A stretch of 64,000 bases of DNA. It comes from Rhodosporidiobolus odoratus (Eukaryota; Basidiomycota; Microbotryomycetes; Sporidiobolales; Sporidiobolaceae). Below are positions 11,805 through 23,782 of the stretch, piece after piece. The stretch covers positions 620,001 to 684,000 of the forward strand of contig JAOANU010000002.1 of the NCBI GenBank assembly GCA_034387635.1, in the 5' to 3' direction. The position numbers were made by a program, and so were the translations under genes. The stretch's first letter is position 1. Each line of letters starts with the position of its first letter. The notes under the pieces were generated by a model that was given only the letters and a program-made list of their open reading frames with translations, was not told the DNA's origin and did no database searches.

Positions 11805-14800
11805 ATGGCTACGTCTCCACCTCCGCTTGTAGCCCGCGTCTACCAAGAAGACGCGCTCGCGCAAGCCCTCGAGCGGAATGTGTGAGCTCCTCTCTCACAG
11901 CTTTCGCCAGCCGAGCAGAGGCCAACAAGCCAGACTCTCGACTCGCAGGGTGGTCCGGGCAGACACTGGATCCGGCAAGACTCACATCGCCGTGATGCTC
12001 ATCCGGGCAATCGCGTTGACTTCCTCGGACGGATCCCTGGTCGTCTTTCTCACCCCCACGGTCTCCCTAGTTTCCCGTAAGCCTTACTTCCTGTCTTTCC
12101 TCTTCGTAAGCTTAACGTTGTCCTTCGCAGAGCAAGCCGCCGTGTTGCGCGAACATACCTTGCTCAGGGTGAAAACGTTTGTCGGGGCAGACGGAGTCGA
12201 GTTTTGGAAGAGGGAGACCTGGCAGGATCACCTGCGTCAAGCGGAGGCAATCGTTCTCACGCCGCAGATCTTCTTCGACATGCTGAGTAAGGCGTACTGG
12301 TCGTTAGAAAAGGTGCGTTCGCTTTTGCCCCTCTGCATTTCCCCTGACCCCTTTTCCTTCTCTCCTGCATTGCTTATTCGTCACGAAACGCCCCTCAGGT
12401 CTCCCTCATCGTTCTCGACGAATGTCACCATGCGGCCAAGAAGCATCCATATGCGGAGATCATGCGGCAACACTACCACCCTCAGAAGCCCGCAAGCCGC
12501 CTTCCTCGCATACTCGGCCTGACCGCTTCGCCAATCTGGAATGTGAAGAGGCCGGAGAAGGCCATTGCGCACGCTCTCTGCTCCTCGGCTGCTGCTTCTG
12601 CTCCGCTGATGTTCTTGCTTCTCCAGCGACCTTGAAGCTCTCCTCGACTGTCGGATCCTGGAAATCGGCAAGCACCATTCGGACGAGATGTCGGCACACT
12701 CGCCGAAGGCGATCGAGAAATTGATCGAGCACGAACCGGAACCGCCACAGGCCGACGAAGCATACTCGTCGTTGCTGGAAAGGCTCAAGAGTCAAGTGAT
12801 ACTTGAGGATGATTGGGAGGACAGGCTTGATGCTGCTCGTTCTGTTCGTGCTTCGTCTAACTCTATCTTCATCGCTGACACGGCGTTCTTTGAAGCTATT
12901 CGGCCTGGCTGGCTTTCAGGTCTTGATCTACCAGTTGGCCAAGGAGCGTCGAGTCGATCCTACTTTTCTCGCTGAGCTAGCTCTTCTCAATTCGACGCCA
13001 GCTCCGCCTCATACCCTTTCCCAGAAGTTTCAAGCCTTGATCGACACTCTCACGGAACGTCAGCGCGATGCGGACTTCCACTCAATCGTGTTCTGCCAAC
13101 AACGCCATCACGCCCACATCCTGGTGGCTCTACTGCGACGCGTCCCGTCTCTTTCATCCTGGCTTCGAGTGGCGGCGCTCGTGGGTCACGGTGATCGAGG
13201 CAGAGGGGGGGCTAGCCCCAGTGATCAGCAGCTCAAAGAAGCAGGGATGGCGGTTAAAGAGGTACGCCCGTTCTCTGGGATAAAGCACGGCTCTCCCGAG
13301 CTCACCCTCTCTCCTTCCACTGTGCAGCAAGAAGCTACCGTAGCGGCGTTTCGGACTGGGGAGGCATGTCGTCGCAATCAGCACCTTTACCTCGCCTCTG
13401 ACGACAGGATCTCGGCGTACGCAGCTCAACCTGATTGTTGCCACGCAAGTAGCTGAAGAAGGTCTCGATTTCCGGCGCTGCAACCTTGTGGTCCGCTTCG
13501 ATGGCCTCACTACGATCACGGGGTTCGCCGTTTCCTTACTCTTCTCGCGTGTTACACTAGGCGTCCATTTTGCAGCTACATCCAATCTCGAGGTCGCGCA
13601 CGCCAGGCGAAAGCCCGCTTCGTCGTTCTTGCCGAGAAGGATTCGGCAGACGCCTCGCGGTACAAGAATTACGTCGAGCAGGAGGCGGCTCTGCAAGCGA
13701 TGTACGCCACAAGACCGCTCGACGCCGAAGAGCTGCAAGAGCCGGAACTCGACGACCTTCCGACGTACTCGACTCCGGCTGGTGCCCTTCTCACGCATCA
13801 GAGCGCCATCCCTCTGCTGGCCGAGTTCTGCCAGCTCATTCGCTTCGACGCCTTCACCCCATTGCAAAAGCCTCGCTACTCAGTCGGCGGCGTCGGCTTA
13901 CTTTGGCGTTGCGAATTGAGGCTGCCCAAGATCCGGGCCATCTCGCAGTCGACCTTTGTGTCCGCGCCTCTCGCCACGAAGAAGGTATCGAAGCAGCGGG
14001 CAGCATTCGAAGTCTGTATCGCTTTGCATCGCGCTGGCGCGCTGGACGATCACCTTCTTCCTGTCAGGGAGCCGACCGGTAAAGGCGCTAAGGACGCCGA
14101 TGGGCGGCAAGTCGACCGTAATGTCCTTCCCAAGACGCTCGACATCTCGATACCGAACGTCTACGGCAATGTCTACTCACGGCCTGCGGCCCACCTTCAC
14201 ATCTTCGAACTCTCCTCTTCTTCCGGCACTTCTCGCCTTGGCCTCGTCTGCGGTTCCGCCTCGCCGTCTGCCGTCTCTGGCACGCTCCTCGGCCGAGACG
14301 GACGCGCGATCGTGGTGACGCCTGTGAGCACGAGTGAGCTGCATTGGGCGACACCGGAGGAGCAGATCCGTCGACTCTCTTTGCTCGAAATCTTCAATCG
14401 CGATTGTGTCAAGATCGCTCTGAACCGGCGCATCAGTAACGACGACCGCTTCTTTGCACTGTGGGTGCCCGTGTCAAGCAATGACGGAGTGGATTGGGGG
14501 GCAGTTGAGGAGGCTTTCGGTCCATTCGAGGCTGAGAAGGTCAAAGAGGGAAACTTGGTGGTTGTCCCGTTCCATCGCCCGACGAAGCGCATCGGGCGCT
14601 TTTCGCTAGTGCGGACCGACGTCACGTCTTCCTCGTCATCGCTCGAGGTCGAAGTCGACCCTCCCAAGAAGAAGGTCAAGATGATGCAGCGATAGTGCGT
14701 TTCTCCTTTGCCGTTCCTTTTTTTGAGAAGGCACAGCAGAGTTTACCTACATTTCATCTGCAGCTCCGAGTACTGGCTTTACGTCAAGGTGGCCTACGCC

Positions 14801-17336
14801 TTTCACGAGCTCGAAGCATCTTCGAAGAACCCCATCGTCCAGATCGATCCGCTGGACCTGGACGCCTACAACGCTCTCGTCCCGCCGCAGCCGGACTATC
14901 AAGCCATCCGTCCGGTCTCTAGTCGTCAGCGTACCTTCCCAGCCGCGATGGTAAGGACAACGACCTTGCCGCTCGAATTCTGGCAAACCTTCGCCCTGGT
15001 CCCTTCGCTCGAGCACCTCATCACGAGCCGGCTTCACGCTGACTTGGTCATCAAGAGGTTCTCCTTCCCGGCGGTCGACGGTGGAAAGCTTGTCGAAGCT
15101 CTCACTGCTCCGGTCTGCACCGTAGGATATTCCTACGAGACGCTCGAGTTTGTTGGCGATTCTGCCCTCAAGGTAAGCTTTCTTTGCTGCATTCACAGCT
15201 GGATCTGTCTCACTGAAAGCTGGCCACCTTATCTTCCTGTCATTGACAGCTGGCCACCTCCGTCCACGTCTTCCTCGAGTATCCTACCGCCGAGGAAGAC
15301 CGCCTCACCCGGCTGAGGGAGAATTCAGTCGACAACCGCTTCTTACGGTATGTCCCCGGGTCCCTTTCCCGGTCTTCATACCAGAAGCGCTTGGATTGAT
15401 CTTTGACTCTTCATCCAGACGCCGCTCCCTCGACACCGGTTTCTCTTCCTTCATCATACCGCACATTCTGCGCACCTTGACCTTTGTCCCTCCGACGTCC
15501 GACGATGCCATGCTTTCTACTGACGGCGCGACAATGACCAAAACCATCGGACGTCGCCTACTTTCAGATACGATGGAGGCGACTCTTGGCGCAGCCGTCG
15601 CGACTGGCGGCCTCGAGATGGCTATCGAGCTGGGTGACAAACTCGGTCTATGCTTCGGCGGCACGACACCTTGGTCTGAACGAGCTTCTGCGAAACAGCT
15701 ACTCGAGGTCGAGCCGTATCCTGCTGGACAGGGCATGAAAATGGTTGAGGAAGCGCTGGGGTACAGGTTTGAGAAGCAGGGGAAGTTACTAGCGCAAGCT
15801 CTGACGCATAGGTCGTATGCTGGAGGAAGTGGGTACTGTTATGAAAGGGAGGAGTACCTTGGGGATGGTAAGTATCTCTCCCCTTCGCGCTACCTCTTAT
15901 TTCCGCCCGTTCCCCCTCGTTCCCATGTCCCAGCGACTTCATGCGCCCAGTCTATCCAGAGACCTCAGCCACCTATGCCTGTTGACTTCGTACCGTTGCT
16001 CGCAGCTATTCTCGACTACTGGTGCACCTCCCGACTCTTTGCCCTCTTCCCTGACGCTGCCCCACGAAATCTAACCTACAAACGTGCCCTTCTCGTCAGT
16101 AATGGCGTCCTCGCCCTTCTTGCAATTCGCAAACTCGAGCTACACAAGGCGATTTTGCACTCTAGTCCGACGTTGGAGGGTGCGATGCAAGAAGCGGCAG
16201 AGGTGGCGGAGGGGTTTGAGTGGAAGGATGCAGTTGAAGGGGGATTGACTTGGATGTGGTCGCCGCCTAAGGTACGCGCCTCTGCCTACCCCCTTAGCCT
16301 GCGTCCGAGCGCCGAGGGCAAGGGGTCCAGGAGGATAACTCGTCTCGCACCTTTGCCCGCAGGTCTTGGGCGACGTTCTCGAAGCCCTCCTCGCCGTAGT
16401 CTTCATCGACAGTAAGTTCGATCTGGAGAGCGTCTCCACGGTACTAGACAAGCTGTATGAGGAGGTAATGCCGTTCTTGAGCGAGACAGAGGTTAGGGTG
16501 CGTTTGCTTCTTCTCTTTTCTAGACGATTTTCAAACGAGCTGACGGCATGGAATGAGCAGGACCCATATAGCCGACTGCTGATGTGGAAGGATCAGCGGT
16601 TGTACAAGGAATTGACGGTTAAGTGAGCCTCGACCTACTGTCGTCCAAGTCCGGCCCTTTCTGAATACTCGCTGATTGATGCGTTGCTTCCTCCTCCACG
16701 TTGACTGCAGGATAATTCGCATCGATCCCTCTGCGCCCACTCCAGCTATAACCAATTCTTCTCCCTCTTCCGGCTCAACGACTCCCCTCCCCGTCTTTCC
16801 ACCTTCGACCTCTGCCTCCCTGGCCCGCCCCGCCACCCAAACCGAAGATCCTTACTACCTCGCTCATTCGACCTTTCACTCGCTTCCCCTCGCCCCTCCC
16901 TCCAAGAGCAGCTCGAAAGCAGTTGCGAGGCAGTTGGCTGCGAAGGTTGCGCTTGAAGTCTTGGGAGGAATGGAGGAGAAGGGGGCAGTTGAGGGGATTT
17001 GTGGGTGCAGGATGGGGTGGGAGAGGGACAAGGCGAGAAGGAAGAAAGAGGAGAAGGAGAGAGATGAGGTGATTAGGCAGGAGATCCAGGAGGAACAGGA
17101 GGAAGAGGGGAAGGAGACCTCGCAGAGCCTGGAGACAGAAGAGGGTGAGGCGGAAGATGGTGTTGAGGATGATGAAGAGCGTTTCGCGGCAGAGGAGACG
17201 GAGCAGCACGAGGAGCGCGGTCAGTCTTACGCCTCTTTCTCCATGATGGCCTTCTCAATCTCCCTTTCTTTCTGACTCTGGGCGCTGACTCCTTCTTTGT
17301 CCCGCAGAGCTACCGATACGTGTCAGGGAGTACTAA
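11805..17336 (+). CDS. DCL: Dicer-like ribonuclease
   Basis: Cuts double-stranded RNA into small RNAs for RNA interference. From ATG 11805 (MATSPPPLVARVYQEDALA) the order is: helicase N-lobe with ADTGSGKTH (motif I) and VLDECHHAAKKHPY (DECH box); helicase C-lobe with VATQVAEEGLDF and QSRGRARQAKARF; a dimerisation/dsRNA-binding-like region near 13800-14080 (LPKIRAISQ...KKVSKQRAAFEVC); a linker reaching KKKVKMMQR. A phase-2 intron (14696-14762) leads to RNase IIIa (TLEFVGDSALK, then SDTMEATLGAA) and RNase IIIb (EREEYLGD, GDVLEALLAVVF). Acidic catalytic residues are present in both RNase III domains. A highly charged Glu/Lys-rich tail ends ELPIRVREY. I cannot identify a canonical PAZ motif. About 1500 residues is a normal fungal Dicer size. 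Confidence 0.9.
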
Positions 17337-17797
17337 CCTGCTCTTCTGTTGAACCCACATACCCCGCACCTTGCGTATTGTCTGTTGTTTGTACCCTTCC
17401 TCTCTTCACTTCCTTTGTTTCTGCTTTTGATACCCGTGCTGTACCCATTCCCCTGCAAACACTCTTCCTTTTCTCTGCCATTCAGTGAGACAGCAGGTCG
17501 TATGGTCAGAAAACAAGCCAAAAAAAGGTGTATGTGTGAATGGATGTGATTCGGTGGATTTCGGTGAGAATGGGTGAGAATCGGTGGAAATGTAGCACTC
17601 TGAAAAGTGGTGGACACGAATGGGAGAATATGATTGGCTCAAATGGGGGCCTTCTCGCCCCCGTGCAAGTCAGTTGATTTTCCGCAAGCCGTGAGCGGAT
17701 ATAGAACGGCAGCGATAGCAGAGTGATCGTGAGCGGATAGCTCAGCAGCGTGGGACTGGATCGTGAAGAAGGGAAGGACTCCAAATGGCATTCGTCC
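17337..17797. other. Convergent intergenic region
   Basis: Lies between the ends of the Dicer gene and the - strand RnpA-like gene. It contains a run of related GAATGGGTGAGAATCGGTGG-type words near 17550-17620 (imperfect tandem repetition). No gene is seen. Confidence 0.4.
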
Positions 17798-19254
17798 TCA
17801 GAAATGTGTCTCTTCCCAACTCGCTTGTCGACTCCCTCGAGAGTCTCGCTCCCCCGTCCAATCAGGTCCATCCTCACTGGCCTCAAACACTTGAATAGCC
17901 GCCAAATCCGCCTTGGTCAGTCGAGTCCTCACAGTCGCGGCTGTCGTTGGTGCAGGCGGTTCAAGTGGGGCGGGCGGTTCTAGGGGGTGGGGGATACGTG
18001 AGAGTGATTGGGTAAGGAGGGCAGATTCGGCTTTCCGCTGTAAACAAGGTAGCAAAGCGGAGAGGGTCGGTAGAGAGTAAGGGTCGATCAGCTCGTGCCA
18101 GTCTCTCATGGTCAACTCAGGCGAGGCGTAGCGAGGAGCTCTATGCCAAAGCTCGAGACTCAACTAGGGCCGTATCAAGGTTGGGAAAGGCAAGAAAGGG
18201 AACAGAGACCCACCTTGACCGCCTTCAAAGCTGTCCTCATCTGATCAACCAGTTCTGGTAGCGGTGCTCGATAAGCCTCGAGTGACGACAGGGAAAGGAT
18301 GTAGTGGAACCCTGGCGCAAGGCAGATGAGTCGGATGAGCCATTCCTGAGCAAAAGTGACTGCCCGAAATCGACTGACCAGGAAGCAACCACTTTGCCGG
18401 ACCCGTCTCCCACTTTCCTCCATCCTTTCTCTCATGTAGTCTAATCGCGACTCCCTTAGCTTCAGCCTCCGCCTCATTCCGCTCGCCGCCCATCCCTCCT
18501 TTTTCTGCCTCTTCACTGAGCACCTTTCCCTCTCCTCCTTCCTCACCCTGTGATCCCCTCGCCCCTCTGACCACGACCAGCCTAACCACCTCCCTCACCC
18601 GTCTCTTACACCGTTCCCTGACCACCGCCGACTTGTGCACCTTCTTCTTACTGACAAAAAGGGTCAGGTCGAGCGTGTAGGGTTTCGTCCGATATTTGAG
18701 AGCGACGAGGCGAGCGTGGTGGGCTTGTGGAATTGGGAGATAAGATTGAGATCCAGAGGGAGAGGGAGAGTGGGAGGTGGACGCGTGCAGGGTTGGAGGA
18801 GGGGCCGGGAGGTGTTTGAGCGGGGAGACAGGACGAGGAGAGTAGGAGGGGAAAGGTCGATTCGGGGAACGAGGGGAGGGGAAACAGCGCAGTGTAAAGA
18901 GTCGAGTTGTGTGAGTTACATGTAGAGGGGTTTGGGGGAAGAGGGTTGAAGGTGGAGAGGAATAGGGGAGAGAGCGGAACTGGGATTGAGGTAGAGAAGT
19001 GGTCGATCAGCCTGAAACGAAGGGCGGGTTGCGCGAGAGTGACTTACGGCTAGTCTGTGAGCTGCTGAATCTAGTTGAGATAGTTCTGGATGACGAGGGC
19101 GACGAGGTTCTCGAGGACAAGGAGCACGAGATGATGAAGATGGCAACGGAATGGAAGCTCGCTTGATGATTGGCGCGCTAGTCTGTGCCACGGCAGAGCT
19201 ACTGTAGCATCGTCTGGTGAGCAGCAGCAAGCACGAAGCCGGAGTGAGGTTCAT
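17798..19254 (-). CDS. Putative mitochondrial protein with bacterial RNase P protein (RnpA)-like domain
   Basis: ATG 19254 begins a basic, Ser/Arg-rich presequence (MNLTPASCLLLLTRRCYSSS) that looks mitochondrial. After a disordered segment, the stretch near 18690-18580 reads LDLTLFVSKKKVHKSAVVRE followed directly by RCKRRVREVVRL. This matches the core of bacterial RnpA, a strand ending in VSKK followed by the RNR-type basic helix. A charged insertion rich in Gly/Glu follows (about 18570-18390). After an intron comes PGFHYILSLSSLEAYRAPLP and ELVDQMRTALKAVK, resembling the last strand and helix of RnpA. A further exon (MRDWHELIDPYSLPTLSALL to the stop at 17798) is unique. The RnpA link is my motif reading, not a search result. 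The exon border near 18915 is uncertain. A different S5-fold RNA-binding protein remains possible. Confidence 0.5.
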
Positions 19255-19561
19255 GTCAAAAAAACAAAGAGACGGCGACGAGCGAAGCGTACGAACACGA
19301 CAGCCTGCGATGCGGTTCTCGTGCGGGATGCGACTTAGCCCTGATGGGACTAGGTGGATGGATCCCCCGCAAGGGGACATCAGAAGGAAATATAGAAAAG
19401 CTAGTACAAGATTACAACTCCGCATACAACGTCGGGAAGATAGGCTACTTTTACTGGGCTACCTCGAGCATAACGCGAGGGTCATGTCTCCGCAGCTCAC
19501 CTCACTCGTACATGCGGTCGGACCGACTACACTCCGCCTTGCCTGGTCTCGCCTCGTCGTG
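19255..19561. other. Promoter region of the RnpA-like gene
   Basis: Sequence between the RnpA-like start and the U2A' stop. No gene is supported. Confidence 0.35.
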
Positions 19562-20741
19562 CTACTCCTCCATCGCACTCCCGTTCGCCGCTGGTCGTCC
19601 TGCTCCACTCTTCTGCTTCTCCAAATCCCGTAGGTCCTTTTCTGTTGGCACAAACCCTTGGGCGAGCATGCGTTGCAGGCGACGGATCTGAAGGTTCCGC
19701 GTGGGGCACGTGGCGAGGTGAGGCGAGGGGTGGAGACGCACGGAGCGAATTTAGGCGAGGCGAGGCGAGGCGACGCAGGTTGGGTGACGGCGAATTTAAA
19801 AGGAGGAAAGTGGTGAGTCCGGAGCTGAAAGAGGGGAAGCAAAGGCACAAAACAAAAAACAAAAAAAAAAGGCAGCAAAAACGCACCTCCTCGACACTCT
19901 CGGCTCCCTCGATGGCTTTCCTGACCCGTTCCTTCTCTTCCTTGTTGAGCAGCCTGCCCGCCTTGCCTGCCGTACTCGGTTCAACTCCCGGCTCAAACGT
20001 CTTGCTCCCTGCGACGAGGGACGGGGCGGTTGCGCCGGCGGTGGCGGCGGTGAGGAAGGAGGTGTGGAGCGGGGTGGGTTCTCCGGCGGGGGTGAGGAAG
20101 AGCGAGTTGGCGCGGGTCCGGTCCTGCACAAGGTTGAGGAGATGAGAAACCCTTATCGGGAAGCCAACGGACAAGGAGAGAAGAAAAGAGAGAGCAGACT
20201 GACGGCCTGCTTGACGCGGTCAAAGTCGAGGATTCGGAGCTTCTTGCACCGGAAGACGATCCAGTCCTTGTAGTGGTCGGCCTGGGCGACGGGCGCGCCT
20301 TTGCAGCTGACGTGTTCGAGTTTTCTGCACCGGCCGAGGGTGTCTCCGAGGTGGGCGAGCGAGTCTTTTGGGAGGGCCGAGTTTGTGAGGACGAGCGAGG
20401 TCAAGTTGGGCAGCGAGGTGGCGACGGAGGGGGAGACGGTGCGGACGGGGTTGTTGGCGAGGAGGAGGTGGTTGAGGCGTCTCAGCAAGGGGAAGTTTGA
20501 GACGGACGTGATCGAGTTGTCGGTGAGGTCGAGCGAGTCGAGTTGGTCTTTGGTGACGCCTAAGTTTTCGATTGCGGGTATTTTGAGTCCTCGCAAGTCG
20601 AGTTGACGGTCGTTCAAGCAGTTGAGATGGGAAGGGACGCGGGCGATCAAGTCGGCGTCGAGGCTTGGAGGGTTGAAGAGCGTAGGTGTGTTTAGTAGAG
20701 TTCAAGTGGAATGTGAGAGGGAATGTGACTCACCGGACCAT
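19562..20741 (-). CDS. LEA1: U2 small nuclear ribonucleoprotein A' (LEA1 type)
   Basis: Leucine-rich-repeat protein that pairs with U2B'' and binds U2 snRNA stem-loop IV in the spliceosome. ATG 20741 (MVR) is followed by an early intron with branch site CTACTAAAC, which rejoins in phase to give MVRLDADLIARVPSHLN. The LRR core is unmistakable: LDLRGLKIPAIENLG, LDLTDNSI, LRRLNHLLLANNPV, LVLTNSAL and LRILDFDRVKQA. The next exon carries the family motif as SKTFEPGVE and NKEEKERVRKAIEGA. The last exon (IRRLQRMLAQGFVPTEKDLR) ends at TAG 19562. Its length of about 240-270 residues fits the family. It is divergent from the septin gene. Confidence 0.9.
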
Positions 20742-21034
20742 GGTACTCGACTAGACAGAAGACGCGATGTGGGAGGCGAGGCGAGGCGAGGGGAGAGACT
20801 CAGAGGGACAGAGATCGAGTTGGTGGTGGGTCTACCAAGTCGCGTTCTCTGCTGTTTACAAAGTCTGGTAGACCAGACTGACTTGGCCTCCACCCGACCA
20901 GCAACCCTCACTCGACCCGACTGCCAGTTACGCGCCAGTGTTGGAATCACTCGACACGCTCCCTTCCCCCCCCCTCCCTCATCAACTAGCAACTTCTCGT
21001 CTACAGGACCCCGCTCTCGCTTGGTTGACTAGCC
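20742..21034. promoter_or_regulatory. Shared divergent promoter of U2A' and septin
   Basis: A 293 bp interval between two divergent ATGs. It contains short GGCGAGGCGAGG-type direct repetition near 20775-20795 and a CTTGGTTGAC stretch just before the septin start. Confidence 0.4.
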
Positions 21035-23236
21035 ATGGACGACTACCACCAACAACAGCAACGTACACTCACTCTCACCCTCTCTCCTCCCCCGCTGAGC
21101 TGACGTGAACCGTCAACCTCGTCCTCGTTGACCCCTGCCCGCAACCTGCAGCCGAACCCCATACCATTCCCGTATCGCCCAACCCTCAAAATGTAGTACG
21201 CAAGAAATTGGGAGGGTTCGTAGGCTGTACGCGCTCCCCTTCCCTCTTTCCCCTCTGTCCTCCACTCTCGACCATGACTGACACCCACCCACCATGTCTA
21301 TCCACACCCAGTCGCCAACCTGCCCAACCAGTACCACCGTCGCTCAATTCGCAAAGGCTTCCACTTCACCGCCATGGTCGTCGGTAACTTCCTCCCTCTT
21401 CTGGCTTCTTTCCCCCCCCCCCCCCCCACCACCCACACCGCACTGACCCTTCTCTACCTTTCTCTCCGACCTAAACAGGCGAGTCGGGTCTCGGAAAGTC
21501 GACCCTGATCAACACCCTCTTCAACACGTCCCTGTACGCCAAGAAGAACGTGCCCCAGCCTCAGCACGAGCGACCTCAGACGGTCGCAATCGAGAGCATC
21601 ACGGCCGGTGCGTCGCGCTTGCGCTCTATGACTACCGCTTTCCCTCTTTCCCGCTCCGAGCGCACGAGGAACTGATATGTGCCTGCTTGCGGACGCGCAG
21701 ACATCGAGGAGAATGGGGTCAGGCTGAGGCTGACGGTGGTCGACACTCCGGGTTACGGCGACTTCATCAACAACGGAGAAGGGTGCGCTTTCCCCGTTCT
21801 CGTTGCTCTGCTCTGTCACCGTGCTGACGCGACGCCGTACCAATTCACCCATATTCGCCGCGCGGCTCAACGATTCTACCCCTTACCCGTCTCTACTTTT
21901 CCTTCTGCCCCTGCATCTTTCCTCTGGCTCGCCTGCCCTGCGCACACAGCTGGAAGCCCATCCTCGACAACATTGAAGCCCGATTCGATGCCTACCTCGA
22001 ACAGGAGAACCGCGTCGACCGCAAAAAGATGGTCGACAACCGGATTCACGCGTGCTTGTACTTTATCGAACCGACGGGACATTCGTGCGTTTCCTTCTGT
22101 CTCTCTTGACAAACCCCTTCTCCTCTACCAGACCCACACTCACGTCTGTCTGCGTCTCTCCACGCCTTGGCAGCCTCAAACCGGTCGACATCGAATTCAT
22201 GCGCCGCCTTCACACCAAAGTCAACCTCATCCCCGTGATTGCCAAGTCCGACACGATGACGGACGACGAGGTTCTCCAGTTCAAAGCCAGGATCTTGAGC
22301 GACATTGCGCATCACCGGATCGAGATTTATCAGGCTCCTCAGTATGAGATGGAGGATGAGGAGACTTTGGCTGAGAATGAGGAGATTGTGGTGAGTTCCG
22401 CTTGGCACTCGTCCACTTTCCTCTTTCTTCACTCTCCGGCATGTTCCGAGATGAGAAGCTGACAGTGAACTATGCCCTGGAATCGGCAGCGCAAAATTCC
22501 CTTTGCCGTCGTCGGTTCCGACACAGTCGTCCCGACCCCAGACGGCCGTCAAGTTCGCGGTCGAGCCTACCCGTGGGGCACGATCGAAGTCGACAACGAA
22601 GACCACTGCGACTTTGTCAAACTGAGGCAAATGTTGATTCGGACTCACATGGAGGAACTCAAGGAACACACCAACCATGCGTTGTATGAGAATTACCGGA
22701 GTGACAAGTTGTTGGGAATGGGAGTCGCGCAGGATATGAGCGTGTTCAAGGAAGTCAAGTGAGTGGCAACTTCCTTCTACGGCTGTCATCCCGGCGCGTC
22801 TATCGCGCGGCAGGGGTCGGCTTCAAAAGTACAGGTAAGGAGCACACTCAGACGCCGCCCCCTCCTCTCCCCTTTACAGCCCGGCCGCCAAAGTAGCCGA
22901 AGAACGCGCCCTACACGAATCAAAGCTGGCCAAGATGGAATCGGAGATGAAGGCCGTGTTTCAACAAAAAGTCAACGAAAAAGAGGCCAAACTCAAGCAG
23001 AGTGAAGAGGAGTTGTATGCTCGTCATCGCGAGATGAAGGAGGCGTTGGAGAAGCAACGTTTGGAGTTGGAGGAGAAGAAGAGGAGGTTGGAAAGTGGGA
23101 GGCCGTTGACGCCGGAGAAGGTGCGTTGGTTCCTCCTGACTAGTTTGCGCTTTTCGCGTTCGCTTACCTTGTGACTGACTATGCTTGCTTACATCAGGCT
23201 TCGCAAACCAAGAAGAAGGGTTTCCTTCGAGCCTAA
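21035..23236 (+). CDS. CDC3: Septin, CDC3/AspB type
   Basis: GTP-binding cytoskeletal protein that polymerises at the bud neck and septum. Exon 1 from ATG 21035 reads MDDYHQQQQ and continues after an intron to [16 protein letters not shown]. The G domain shows [10 protein letters not shown] (G1), DTPGYGD (G3) and AKSD (G4). The septin-unique element is clear around [20 protein letters not shown], and [20 protein letters not shown] follows it. The C-terminal coiled coil runs from [18 protein letters not shown] to [13 protein letters not shown], and the protein ends KKKGFLRA at TAA 23236. The sequence [20 protein letters not shown] and the coiled coil favour the CDC3/AspB class over CDC10, CDC11 or CDC12. 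At least six introns are present. The intron near 21400-21480 has a run of about 17 C residues. Confidence 0.93.
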
Positions 23237-23782
23237 ACCTCGCCCTGCGCACTTGCAGCGGAGCTCTTTCCTCCCTACCATCTCACGACCTTTTCCACAA
23301 TGATCCCCCGAACTCTTTTACCCACCAAGATACCTCTCGCCTCCCTCCTTCCGCAACTCGTTCGTTATACTGCGCGCCTTTTTTCTCTCGTGTATCTATC
23401 GAGAACTCGGCTCCCTCTCTCTCTTTCCTGCGCGCCCACTCCTAGTCCCCACTTCCTCTCTCGTTCCATCTTCCCTTCGGTCCCTACCCTTCCTGCGTCT
23501 TTTCTTTCCGTATCCGCCGTGTTCTTTTTCTCTTTTCGCCGTTTCGTCGTGTTGCTTTGCGGTTCTTTCTTTCTCCTTTGATTTTTTTTCCCCTGGTCGT
23601 GCCAATCTTTGATTCAAGCAGTTCCTTCCTCTGGGTTCGAGGTGGTCTGCACGTCGAACGCAGGGAAGGAGACGACTGAGGTACCCAGATTATATAGAAA
23701 AGAGAAGCTCTGGTGAACCAATGAGCTACCGATGGTTGACGGTATGAAAGAGCTGCGAAAGGCATTGCGACTATACATCCCC
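23237..23782. other. Convergent intergenic region
   Basis: Septin 3' region, strongly pyrimidine-rich, running into the end of a - strand gene. No gene is recognised. Confidence 0.4.

Noticed and set aside
17550..17620. CRISPR-like or satellite array in the GGTGAGAATGGG repeats
   Set aside because: Only a few short imperfect units in a eukaryotic intergenic region. This is simple-sequence repetition.
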